Assembly: GCF_013390595.1 (NCBI RefSeq)
Contig: NZ_JACAWV010000007.1
Span: 310,001 to 374,000, forward strand
From: Rhizobium sp. RM
Lineage (GTDB): Bacteria > Pseudomonadota > Alphaproteobacteria > Rhizobiales > Rhizobiaceae
Reading direction: 5' to 3'
DNA: 64,000 nt
The notes under the pieces: model-generated
Databases searched by the model: none
Told to the model about the DNA's origin: nothing
Seen by the model: only the letters and a program-made list of their open reading frames with translations
Program-made: the position numbers and the translations under genes
In this document: piece by piece, positions 26,904 through 35,790 of the stretch
Layout: each line of letters starts with the position of its first letter
How positions within the stretch are numbered: the stretch's first letter is position 1

Positions 26904-28259
26904 TTATCCGGATACATTGAATTTCAATTCGGTCGGACCGCTTTGCGGAAAATCGAGTATCACAGGTTCCGGACCAATCTGGATGGCGTCACCTGTAAAT
27001 GCCAAAGGTCCGTTACATAGAAGCTTTGCTGTCGGCCTGCTGGTTGCGTCCGCAATCAGTTGCGCAGTTCCTGTGTTCGCCGTCGTCCACGCTACGAGGC
27101 GCATGCCGACGGGTGTTTCCAGTTGCAGTGTAAACAGATCGGGATGCGGACGTTGCAGGGCATATCGCTTGGAGCTTTTGATAAGCTTTACAGCTTCACG
27201 CACCGCGCATGCCTCAGGTTTCGGTTTGTAGTCGTAGTCGTAGAGCCCAAAATTATCCTCGAGATCGTCCTCCTTCTTTCCCGAATTCTTGAGCTGGTAA
27301 ACCCATGCGCCTTTAAGCCACGGCGTCCCGGCCGACCAGAGAAAAAATTGCGCCATGTTTGCTGCAGCGATTTGCGGCTCGATACCACAATGGTGTTTGG
27401 CAGTCGGCCATCCGAATTCTGTTACATAGACAGGTCGCGGCGGCGCACCCGGAGAGATTTCTGCCTGCAATTTTTCAAGTCTGTCGACCATTTCAGTCGC
27501 AGTGCGTTTGCGCAACTCAGCTTCACACTGGTTATAAAGATGCACTGACAGGCTGACGTCCGGCCCGGCACTGACCTCTTGAACCATAGCCTTGGCCCAG
27601 GCCCAGCCGATGTCATCTCCGACAGCGCCATAAAGCACAGTGGCAGACGGTGCCGCCGCACGCGCCACAGGCAAAGCGGACTTCGCAAGCTGCGCATAAT
27701 AGGTCGCAGCGCGCGGATCGTCAGGCGTTCCGGCACCACGAACGCGTTTCTCAAGCCGAACCGCATTCATGTTCCATTCGTTCCATATTTCGTAAATCGG
27801 ATCGAATTTCGCCGTGGCTTTTACAACCTCGCCGATGAAGGTCTCGAAATGCCTGCGCCCCTCCGCATTGATGGGTGGATTGGCCCCTTCAATATTCTGG
27901 TTGGGATAACCCGCCACCAATAGCGGCTTTTGCGATGCCATTTTCATGAAGGCGAATAGTCTGGCAGGCTGGCCATTCCATCGACCGTCGCCATCCGGGT
28001 CGAAATCAATCCAGGGGACATCGTCACGATAGGAATCGACTCCCAACTCGTTGATAAGGACTACCCCTCTATGAGGCACGTAGTTGTGATTGCCACCAAT
28101 ACCGAAATGCGTTCCGACGCCCGTTATCAACGGCGAGGGCCGTTCGACTAGCATCTTCGTGTCGACCGGTACGGTAATGTCTTTGCTTGCAGCACTGTCG
28201 CAGGCCGCAAGAACAAATTGGCACAGAAGCAAAGACAAAAAACTATTGAGCCGCTTCAT
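26904..28259 (-). CDS. Lipoprotein glycoside hydrolase, clan GH-A, PslG-like
   Basis: 451 residues. A lipobox FVLAAC makes Cys20 the lipidated residue, so it is held at a membrane facing the periplasm or surface. The TIM-barrel catalytic pair is visible: Glu161 in EIWNEWN as acid/base and Glu280 in VYVTEFGWP as nucleophile. The C-terminal domain is beta-rich. PslG of Pseudomonas, a GH39 enzyme in an exopolysaccharide operon, is the nearest analogue I can name. A role in trimming or releasing the local polysaccharide is inferred from context. Confidence 0.8.
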   Translation of the reverse strand: MKRLNSFLSLLLCQFVLAACDSAASKDITVPVDTKMLVERPSPLITGVGTHFGIGGNHNYVPHRGVVLINELGVDSYRDDVPWIDFDPDGDGRWNGQPARLFAFMKMASQKPLLVAGYPNQNIEGANPPINAEGRRHFETFIGEVVKATAKFDPIYEIWNEWNMNAVRLEKRVRGAGTPDDPRAATYYAQLAKSALPVARAAAPSATVLYGAVGDDIGWAWAKAMVQEVSAGPDVSLSVHLYNQCEAELRKRTATEMVDRLEKLQAEISPGAPPRPVYVTEFGWPTAKHHCGIEPQIAAANMAQFFLWSAGTPWLKGAWVYQLKNSGKKEDDLEDNFGLYDYDYKPKPEACAVREAVKLIKSSKRYALQRPHPDLFTLQLETPVGMRLVAWTTANTGTAQLIADATSRPTAKLLCNGPLAFTGDAIQIGPEPVILDFPQSGPTELKFNVSG

Positions 28260-28430
28260 TCGATAAGCTCCGTACGCAATATGAAATTTTAAAAATAACG
28301 TCGAAATACACTTTTCTCGGACGGCTTTCGCCCGGATCTAATCTCTAACCTGTAACCCAATTCCGCCTTTCCCACCACCCAGCGCGGAAAACTTTGTCGT
28401 TATAACGCTTTTCGTGAGGGCGAAACGACT

Positions 28431-29627
28431 TCAGACCAGGTTCGCTACCCTATTGTAAACACTCCTATAATCACGCAGCAAATCCGCAAACGACCGGCGC
28501 GTGGCAGAACGCAAAGCAAGCGCAGCACTGGCATCACGCACAAGATCTGGCTTCAGAAGTAGCCGGTTTAGCATCTCACGGATTGCCTCCACAGTCGGCT
28601 CCACAATCCAGCCCGTGACGCCATCTTCTACCCCCTCAGAAATGCCGCCCCTGCTGCTGCCGATCACAGGGCGCCCCGCCGCAAGTGCATCGAGAATGAC
28701 CAGACCAGCCGGTTCCTCCCAGATCGATGGTGCCACGCAGACATGGACGTCATGATAAAACTCCACGGGATCGACAAAACCCAAAAACTGGAGGTTCGCC
28801 CCCGGTGCGAGTTGGCGCAGACGAGCCTCGTCTTCAGCCGTGACAGAGCCAGCCAGTTTCAACTCAAGCTGTTCTGAAGGCACTTCTGCGACAGCCTGGA
28901 TCAGCCGTTGCACGCCTTTTTCCTCGGCAAAACGACCGATGTAACCGACCTTTAGAACACCATCATACGGCACCGGCTGCTCCAATCTTATCGCGGGGTT
29001 GGCGACGTGGTGAATGACGTGGGAGCTTGTGCCGTCAAAAAGCCCTTCGCTGCGATGGACATCAAGCGTCCGCCGACTGACGCTCGTAACCGCATCTATC
29101 AGACGCGTTCGCTGCCGCCTTTTTTGAGTGAGAAGTGAACACGCCCCACAAGCATGCTCGCAGGGTTCAACCGCCTTGAATCGCGTACACTTGGGACAGG
29201 TCAGATAATAGTCGTGCAGAGTATGCACGATTGGTATGCCCAGTGCGCGTGCGACGTTCCAGACGTCGGCGTTGTGCCCGTTCAGCGTGTGGGAATGAAA
29301 CACATCCGGCTTGACCTCCTTGAGAACATCCCGAACGAGGCTGGAGGCTTGTCCGCGATCATCGATCAAATGCCACGCCATCCGTGCCAGAGGGTTCTTG
29401 TTTGCCTCGAATGGCGGGAACAGGTTTCGGATTGGTAGAAAATGCACGGTAACGCCGTTGGCAATTTCCTGTCTTGCCGTTCCGTCCAATGCAATCCGGA
29501 TAACGATGACATCGTCACCCGTCGCTGCCAGTCCCTCGGCGAATTGCCGCAGAAACATTTCCGCACCACCGAAAACCCAAGGTTCCTTTGGTGTGGGGTA
29601 AAGTGCTGAACAAAGGGCAATGCGCAC
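28431..29627 (-). CDS. GT4 family glycosyltransferase with cysteine cluster
   Basis: 398 residues with GT-B architecture: FGGAEMFLRQFAEGLA at the start, VGYIGRFAEEKGVQRL and PSIWEEPAGLVILDAL later. Cys144, Cys147, Cys156, Cys160 and Cys163 cluster just after VHTLHDYYLT, which suggests a bound metal in the N-terminal domain. The start is a GTG with AGG eight bases upstream. It belongs to a run of three GT4 genes on the minus strand. Confidence 0.9.
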   Translation of the reverse strand: MRIALCSALYPTPKEPWVFGGAEMFLRQFAEGLAATGDDVIVIRIALDGTARQEIANGVTVHFLPIRNLFPPFEANKNPLARMAWHLIDDRGQASSLVRDVLKEVKPDVFHSHTLNGHNADVWNVARALGIPIVHTLHDYYLTCPKCTRFKAVEPCEHACGACSLLTQKRRQRTRLIDAVTSVSRRTLDVHRSEGLFDGTSSHVIHHVANPAIRLEQPVPYDGVLKVGYIGRFAEEKGVQRLIQAVAEVPSEQLELKLAGSVTAEDEARLRQLAPGANLQFLGFVDPVEFYHDVHVCVAPSIWEEPAGLVILDALAAGRPVIGSSRGGISEGVEDGVTGWIVEPTVEAIREMLNRLLLKPDLVRDASAALALRSATRRSFADLLRDYRSVYNRVANLV

Positions 29628-29694
29628 GTTTTAACCTGACTGGAGCAATCAGACGGTTTCCATCCCCTGCCCGCTCCCTAAAATGCCAATTCGC

Positions 29695-30777
29695 CTAGAC
29701 GGTTTGCAGATACTTCAAAAGTTTCTCGGCACTCTTTTCCCACGTAAACTGCTGCAGTGTGCTGCGAGAGTGTTCAAACGCCGAAACAAGAATTGACCGA
29801 TCGGTGGTGACGTCGCGAATGGCGCGCTCAAGTCCTTCCGGGTTTGTCGGACTAAAGTAGATCGCAGCCGCACCACAGACTTCCTTGAGCACATCGATAT
29901 CGCTGACAAGCACGGGCGTACCGCATGCCAGCGCCTCAATGGGCGGAATACCAAAGCCTTCATAGAGGCTTGGAAACAAGAGCGCATAGGCATGCCGATA
30001 AAGCGCAACGATCGCCTCGTCCGAGACACGCCCGGTATAGATGATGTTCGATGCTTCAATGAGCTTGCTGTCCGCGAACACCTTTGAATTCGCCCCACCC
30101 GAAACAACAAGTTTGAAATTCTTGGGCGCGGCCTTCAAAAATGCATCGATGGCAAAATCGATATTCTTGTGGGGCGCCTTTGATCCGAGAATGAAGAAGT
30201 AGGGTGCGTCGGCAAGGCCGAGTTTTTCAATGATACTACTATCAGCATCGATGCGCAGAATGTGATCATGGCCGTTCGCGAAAACGGGAATGGCCCGCTC
30301 CGGCACCTTCAAAACCTGTGCGATCTCCCGCGCAGAAAAATCGGAAACCGTGCCTATTCTGGCAATCCGTGAACACACGCCGTCGATCAACATGTGCAGG
30401 GAGCGATAGGCTTTGGAAAAGTACTGAGGGAAGCGGTAGATCACCGCATCATGGATAATCAGCAACTGATGTAACTTAAACAGCGGCGCGCTGTTTGCAA
30501 GATTGAGAAGATAGCCGTCCCGAGCAAGCCATGGCAGGTAGAATTGCTCCCAGCCATGTCCGCCGAAGGCGCCAGCCTTCTTCTGCCTGATATGCATAAG
30601 CGGCAGGGTGTCATCGCAACGACCCGGCACGAGCAGAACGAACTCAAAATTGTCTCTCAGGTCCGGACTTGCTGCAAGCTGACGATCCAACGCTGTGACA
30701 ATCTCGCGCGCGTAACGCTGAACCCCTGTCACAGCGCCAGTGAGGAAGCGTCCGTTGATATAGATGCGACGCGTCAT
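29695..30777 (-). CDS. GT4 family glycosyltransferase
   Basis: 360 residues. The N-terminus contains INGRFLTGAVTGVQRYAREI and the donor-site half has FILGSKAPHKNIDFAIDAF and FPSLYEGFGIPPIEALACG, the mannosyl-transferase-like GT4 pattern (WbaZ/RfaG relatives). It lacks the cysteine cluster of its neighbours. Its start overlaps the stop of the upstream GT4 gene by four bases, so the two are coupled. Confidence 0.9.
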   Translation of the reverse strand: MTRRIYINGRFLTGAVTGVQRYAREIVTALDRQLAASPDLRDNFEFVLLVPGRCDDTLPLMHIRQKKAGAFGGHGWEQFYLPWLARDGYLLNLANSAPLFKLHQLLIIHDAVIYRFPQYFSKAYRSLHMLIDGVCSRIARIGTVSDFSAREIAQVLKVPERAIPVFANGHDHILRIDADSSIIEKLGLADAPYFFILGSKAPHKNIDFAIDAFLKAAPKNFKLVVSGGANSKVFADSKLIEASNIIYTGRVSDEAIVALYRHAYALLFPSLYEGFGIPPIEALACGTPVLVSDIDVLKEVCGAAAIYFSPTNPEGLERAIRDVTTDRSILVSAFEHSRSTLQQFTWEKSAEKLLKYLQTV

Positions 30778-31988
30778 AGCGGTCGCCCCTCACGCAGATC
30801 GTGAATGAACGACAATATCTCTTGTCCGATCGTGTCCTGGTTGAAACGCGCTTTGTGCTCTGTGGCGTAGGCACGCCAGCCATTCAACAGCACGCGATCT
30901 TCCAGCAACTTTTTCAGCATCGCCTTCCAAGCAGCGTGATCGCCCGGCGGCAACAAGGCTCCGCTCCTGCCGTCATCAACGAGTTCGGGAATCCCACCAC
31001 GGTTGCTGGCAAGAACAGGGAGCCCCTGGCTAAGAGCATGGATCGCGACACCAGGCGAGTTTTCCGCCCAGATCGACGGCACACAGAGAACGTCGCTGTT
31101 TTCGATCAGATTGCTCAATTCCGTCTGTGGAATAAAGCCCGCGAAATGGCACCATCGCTCGTTCCCGTAACGTGCACGCAGGGCGTCCTCATCTGTGCCG
31201 CGGCCCGCGATCGTGATGGAAAACTGGTGATCGTCAGCAAGTTCCGAAAGCACTTCAAGCAGAAGATCTATGCCCTTTGTCGAGTGAATCCGCCCCGCGA
31301 ACAGGATGCGCAAATAGTCAGCCTCTACCCGTTCGACAGTTGGCTGCGGATACGTATTCGCGTCGAGAATGTCGGTATTTTTGAAGTTGCGGACAGGGAA
31401 GAAGTTCGCCACCGTCTCAAGGTTGGCCCGAGAAGGTGAGCAGAGCCCAAGCTTCACGACGTTTTTCATGTAGCCATACTTCACCTTCGCCGAGACGGCG
31501 CAGGGTTTGCAGTGGCCCGTACAATTGTCGCCATTTTTGTACATAGTGGTCTTGATACAAGCGAGATTGAGATCGTGCAGGAACATCACGACGGACATGT
31601 CTCGTCCTTCGAAACATTTGAGAATGTTGTGACCCATGCCCTGCGCCATATGAATGTTCACGTGGTCAGGCTGAAACTCGTCCAGCACACGGTTCACGAG
31701 GATCTCATTGCGCGGATCGAAATGGTCCTGCAAATGCCAGACAGGTTTGCGCCAGCCGCCAACCTGCTGCGCTGCCTTAACCGGGTAGATGTGCGGTGTG
31801 GTAAGGCGCCAGGTACGAAGCCCATCCACCATATCACCATGAAGGACGTCCGCTTCGCTGTTGGCAGACGTCAAAACGCCAACCTCATGACCCTGCTGAA
31901 CCAGCCAACGCGCGAAATTCCACGCGCTCATTTCTGCCCCACCGACAATATTCGGCGGAAATAGCGCAGAAATCGTCAGAATGCGCAT
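30774..31988 (-). CDS. GT4 family glycosyltransferase with cysteine cluster
   Basis: 404 residues of GT-B type (PNIVGGAEMSAWNFARWL at the start, ILFAGRIHSTKGIDLLLEVL and PSIWAENSPGVAIHAL later). Cys144, Cys156, Cys160 and Cys163 follow FLHDLNLA with the same spacing as in the GT4 at 28.4-29.6 kb. First gene of the GT4 run; a 527-bp intergenic region precedes it. Confidence 0.9.
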   Translation of the reverse strand: MRILTISALFPPNIVGGAEMSAWNFARWLVQQGHEVGVLTSANSEADVLHGDMVDGLRTWRLTTPHIYPVKAAQQVGGWRKPVWHLQDHFDPRNEILVNRVLDEFQPDHVNIHMAQGMGHNILKCFEGRDMSVVMFLHDLNLACIKTTMYKNGDNCTGHCKPCAVSAKVKYGYMKNVVKLGLCSPSRANLETVANFFPVRNFKNTDILDANTYPQPTVERVEADYLRILFAGRIHSTKGIDLLLEVLSELADDHQFSITIAGRGTDEDALRARYGNERWCHFAGFIPQTELSNLIENSDVLCVPSIWAENSPGVAIHALSQGLPVLASNRGGIPELVDDGRSGALLPPGDHAAWKAMLKKLLEDRVLLNGWRAYATEHKARFNQDTIGQEILSFIHDLREGRPL

Positions 31989-32515
31989 AATTATTCCTTA
32001 TCAAATACATGCTGCGCGAGAGCGCCAAAAATCGAAACTGAAACCGGTATTCTTATTTCAAAAAATATACTGAAAATTCGAAGTCAAAAGGCACAACGTC
32101 CAGACCACCGGTAAATCCGGAGGCCCGTCATCAACGCCACCTAAACTTACTGACTGCTTTGCGATGCGGCAACCCGCCAATTGCGTGTCTGGTTAATCCG
32201 TATGATTTCAACATTACGATTACGCAACATTGCCTTTGAGCGCTGTAAATCTACCGCAATATACCTTGGGAAATTTACTGCAAACAATCAAAAATTCCGC
32301 AGTTGCGAAGGCTGGGTCTTGACGAAACGAGATCACCCACGAATAATTTTGAGAATATTTTGCATTGGCGTTTCTACGAGACACAATGCCCAAATTTGAA
32401 TTTGAAGTTGTTGATTGCGAAAATCGATTGCACTGCGGGATGTTAGAGCCGGCGCGGCGCTGCAGACCGAAGACCCCGTAAAACCGCGGGAATAATATTT
32501 TTTAAGGACGTTCTT
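31989..32515. other. AT-rich divergent regulatory region
   Basis: Some 527 bases between divergent polysaccharide genes, visibly richer in A and T than the flanking genes. It holds a promoter-like element toward the polymerase (32319-32347). No gene longer than about 70 codons looked real and no structured RNA family was recognised. Confidence 0.5.
32319..32347 (+). promoter_or_regulatory. Probable promoter of the second polymerase gene
   Basis: TTGACG at 32319-32324, a 17-base spacer and AATAAT at 32342-32347. Transcription would begin about 160 bases before the polymerase start codon. Confidence 0.4.
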
Positions 32516-33832
32516 TTGAACAAGTTTCTCACGCGGCGTGGTGTCGAGCATTTCACCCTTATGTTCCTCACGGTCGCCTTCATGCTGTACGCGATGCGTG
32601 ACGCACTGTCCGGCGCGATGCGGTATTATTTCGGGATGCTTCACATCGGCTTCGCCTGGTTCCTGATCGATGGAACGGCGTTCGCGGCGTTTTTGATCTT
32701 TGCGTTTCAGCAGATTTGGGTTCGCAGAAACCCTTATGGAATCTGGGTCGTTTTCTGCTTTGTATTCTCGCTGGCAATCAGTTTGCTCACGACCAACGAC
32801 ACAATTGTCGGCTTTTTCTCGTCCATCAAAATGTTTGTACCCATGTTCATCGGGCTGGCACTTGGCGGCATCTCGCTCGAGCAAAAACCCTGGGTGATGA
32901 AAATGCTGCGGTTCATCTTCGTGGCGACAATCGTTGGCGTTCTGCTCAATCCCCATGTCGATTATCCCTGGCTGGGGCAGCAATATGAAGTCTTCGGCGT
33001 TACCCGCGAGGCGACACGCCTATGGTGGGTACCGGGCGGAATCATCCGCTACGGCGGCTTCGCTGGCGACAACACGATGGCGAGTTATTTCATCGTTTTC
33101 CTCTTCACCATGCTCTCCAGGCACCACTCGTTTAAAATCAATCTTTTCTGCCTTCCCTTTGCGTTCTGGGCCATCAATACGACGACGAGCAAGACGGCAC
33201 TTGGCGTGATGGTTGTAGCGGTGGGACTTTACCTGCTCGATTATTGTATTCGCAACAAGGCGATGAGCGTAGCTCTCCTGAGACTCTCAGCGCGCCTCTC
33301 CTTCCTTTGCCTTCTCGTGCCGCCATTGCTGATGCTGCTGGTGGGCGGCATGGATCTTGGCGCTGTCAGTGGCAAGCTGATGAGCCTTGAAGACCGGATC
33401 AACAATACCTGGCAGGAGCCCTTCCTTATCATGGCAGACAAGGCTCCCTTCTCAATGTTTACGGGATGTGGTCTCGGCTGTTTTACCTATCCGATGTACT
33501 ACACCTCCTCGAGAGACCTGTTCATACCGCTGGACAATTTCTATCTGGCGACATTCCTGATGATGGGCTTCCCGATATTGTTCTTTTTTTACTCGATGTA
33601 TCGCAGCACGTACTACACGACCGATATTTCCAAGCTGAAAATGATGACCATTTTCAACATCTACGCCGTAACGGTCCAATGTTACGGTCCGTCCTTCGCC
33701 ACGCTTATGGTTGGTTATATTTTCAGCGACATCTTTGCTCTCCGGATGAAGCAGGAAGCAAAAGGCAGGACACCCAAACGACTTCGAACGTTTTCAGACA
33801 GGCTCGAACCTGTTGGCGCAAACGCAGCCTGA
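32516..33832 (+). CDS. Wzy/O-antigen ligase-like polysaccharide polymerase
   Basis: 438 residues with around ten hydrophobic segments. The features are those of ExoQ/Wzy-like proteins: a conserved GGIIRYGGFAGDNTMASYFIV, then NTTTSKTALGVMV and a loop with FTGCGLGCFTYPMYY before SRDLFIPLDNFYL. It likely joins exopolysaccharide repeat units at the periplasmic face. The TTG start has AAGGA about nine bases upstream. This is the second polymerase-type gene in the locus. Confidence 0.8.
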   Translation: MNKFLTRRGVEHFTLMFLTVAFMLYAMRDALSGAMRYYFGMLHIGFAWFLIDGTAFAAFLIFAFQQIWVRRNPYGIWVVFCFVFSLAISLLTTNDTIVGFFSSIKMFVPMFIGLALGGISLEQKPWVMKMLRFIFVATIVGVLLNPHVDYPWLGQQYEVFGVTREATRLWWVPGGIIRYGGFAGDNTMASYFIVFLFTMLSRHHSFKINLFCLPFAFWAINTTTSKTALGVMVVAVGLYLLDYCIRNKAMSVALLRLSARLSFLCLLVPPLLMLLVGGMDLGAVSGKLMSLEDRINNTWQEPFLIMADKAPFSMFTGCGLGCFTYPMYYTSSRDLFIPLDNFYLATFLMMGFPILFFFYSMYRSTYYTTDISKLKMMTIFNIYAVTVQCYGPSFATLMVGYIFSDIFALRMKQEAKGRTPKRLRTFSDRLEPVGANAA

Positions 33833-33914
33833 CCGGCACATTTTTCATGCAAGGGAAAACCTCCCTTATTTTTGACGATTGAAATTTCCGGCAACGGGAA
33901 AAGGAATATTCCAG

Positions 33915-34976
33915 ATGATTGCAGAGACGCCCAAATCTCAATCCAGATTTGTGTATATAGATTGCGTTCGCGGTGTGGCCGCACTCTACGTCCTGCTACA
34001 GCATGCCTTTGAATATGCGGGTTTTATTTCCGTCAAAGGCGAAGGGCCGTATAACTGGTTTGCCAATTTCGGGCAGGCTGGCGTGTTTGCCTTCTTTCTT
34101 GTCAGCGGCTTCGTCATTCCGTTCAGCCTGGAGCGTTCAAAATCCACCTCGGACTTCTGGGTCAAGCGCGTCGCCAGAATCTACCCCCTCTATCTTTTCA
34201 TCTTTGCCGCAACGTTTCTGACGCGGACCTTTATCGAAGGCATTCCCGTCGAGAGACCGCTCGAAATGTTTTTCGGCCAACTCTTTTTTCTCAACTCATG
34301 GATCGGCCTCGAGGATTATGTCGGCGGTTCATGGACGCTCGTCATCGAGTTCATGTGGTATATCGGTCTGTTTTTATGGTGGCGCGCTGCCGGAGGAATT
34401 CGCCCCAGGTTGCTGCTTTGCGTCGCGCTTGCACTGTCGATCGTCGTGACTGTCATTGCCGTCTCGTTTCCGGTGCGTGTTCCGCTCGGACGTCTCGGCA
34501 TGATGCTGGCCTGCTGCTGGGGGCTTTTCATACTGGAATATACCAAAGGTACATTCAGCCGACAGCAATTCTGGTGGATCAACCTCGTCTTCGTGGCGGT
34601 GTCTGCGACGATCCTCTACGTCGGTTTTGGTCTTCGCCCCTCCCGGCGCCTGGCGGAAATGCTGCCATTCAGCGTAGCACTCGCCTCTTGGGGCATCGGT
34701 GCCATAACCTTCTTTTTCTTCTACGTTTTCCAGAAATCCAGTCTGGTCTGCAATAGCTGGCTGGCACGGCTCGGCACCATCAGCTATTCGGTCTATCTCG
34801 TGCATCCGGTGCTGCTCAGCACTCTCGTCTACTTGGGCATGACCGGTTATCCGCTCCTCGTCATCGGCATCGGAATGACGATTGTCGCAGCCACGTTGAC
34901 GTACCGCTTCGTCGAAAAGCCATTCATTTCATCAAGCCACAAGCACAAGCAAAAGCTTCAGACAAAGGCAGCTTGA
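33915..34976 (+). CDS. Acyltransferase-3 family membrane protein
   Basis: 353 residues from the ATG with AAGGA nine bases upstream. About ten membrane segments. Signature pieces are VYIDCVRGVAALYVLLQHAF (the conserved RxxA...H motif), FFLVSGFVIPFSL and LGTISYSVYLVHPVLL. Such enzymes (ExoZ, OafA) add acetyl or succinyl groups to exopolysaccharide or O-antigen. It follows the polymerase at 32.5 kb on the same strand. Confidence 0.9.
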   Translation: MIAETPKSQSRFVYIDCVRGVAALYVLLQHAFEYAGFISVKGEGPYNWFANFGQAGVFAFFLVSGFVIPFSLERSKSTSDFWVKRVARIYPLYLFIFAATFLTRTFIEGIPVERPLEMFFGQLFFLNSWIGLEDYVGGSWTLVIEFMWYIGLFLWWRAAGGIRPRLLLCVALALSIVVTVIAVSFPVRVPLGRLGMMLACCWGLFILEYTKGTFSRQQFWWINLVFVAVSATILYVGFGLRPSRRLAEMLPFSVALASWGIGAITFFFFYVFQKSSLVCNSWLARLGTISYSVYLVHPVLLSTLVYLGMTGYPLLVIGIGMTIVAATLTYRFVEKPFISSSHKHKQKLQTKAA

Positions 34977-35023
34977 GCCAGTTTTCATCCGAAGCAAATC
35001 TGGCACGTGTTGAGATTTGGACA

Positions 35024-35040
35024 CGGGCGGCGAGCGCCCG
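35024..35040 (+). terminator. Short GC-rich hairpin between convergent genes
   Basis: A 6-bp stem CGGGCG with CGCCCG and a five-base loop, followed by CTCCTTTC. Weak, but well placed between the acyltransferase and the convergent peptidase gene. Confidence 0.35.
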
Positions 35041-35054
35041 CTCCTTTCAAGGCC

Positions 35055-35663
35055 TTATAGCGAAAGCCACTTGTTCGGGTCTTCTGGCGACTGGATCTTC
35101 ACCCAGCGAAGCTGTGCGGCAAACCACGGTTTGACGACATTGGTGCGATTGTCGAGAACAAGATCACCCTTTGTCGTGCTGACGATGAGAACCGCGTGAC
35201 CGACGCCGTTATTCAACCGCGCGGTGGCGATCCGCAGTGCACCTGAAGGCCAGCCGGCTTTCAGTAGCTGTTCGCGCTTCGTTAGTGCATAGTCTTCACA
35301 GTCGCCCTGCGTGACGTTGATCTTCCAGTCGTCAGCGGCACCGTTATCGTCGGAGTAAGCGATCTTCGTGTTGATTTCAGAATTGATACGCTGAAGCAGC
35401 GCACGTTTTTCCTTGATCAAATCAACCGTGGTTTCCGTTCCGTGTGTGCGGCACTGATCGCTTTCTGCTACACAGAATTTGGCGAAAGCAAATGGCGGTA
35501 GTGTCTCGCGGCGGGCGACCATGAAGAGGCCTGGACGACTTTGTGCGGCCGACCCACTACGGGCAATACCACCCGGCGTAAACGCTTGCGCCTGACCAAG
35601 TCCGACTAGAGCAGTGCTGACCGCCATCGCTGCAACCGTCGCAAAATGCCCAATTTTTCCCAT
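35055..35663 (-). CDS. Transglutaminase-like cysteine peptidase (BTLCP, LapG-like)
   Basis: 202 residues. A signal peptide ends near QAQA/FT at 28, so the enzyme is periplasmic. The catalytic triad of the BTLCP family is visible: Cys122 in QGDCEDYA, His156 in GVGHAVL and Asp171 in LDNR. LapG, the best-known member, cuts surface adhesins during biofilm release, under control of LapD. Neither LapD nor a large adhesin is in the window. An additional Cys64/Cys71 pair may form a disulfide. Confidence 0.85.
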   Translation of the reverse strand: MGKIGHFATVAAMAVSTALVGLGQAQAFTPGGIARSGSAAQSRPGLFMVARRETLPPFAFAKFCVAESDQCRTHGTETTVDLIKEKRALLQRINSEINTKIAYSDDNGAADDWKINVTQGDCEDYALTKREQLLKAGWPSGALRIATARLNNGVGHAVLIVSTTKGDLVLDNRTNVVKPWFAAQLRWVKIQSPEDPNKWLSL

Positions 35664-35790
35664 CGCCTGCCACTCCTGATCGACCAGTTCTTTGCCTTAT
35701 GCGAAGACCGTACAGGAGGCGAATTTCGATGCATTTAAATAGATAGATTGAATTTTATGTATTGGTTTCGATGTGAAAAAGATCTGTAGA

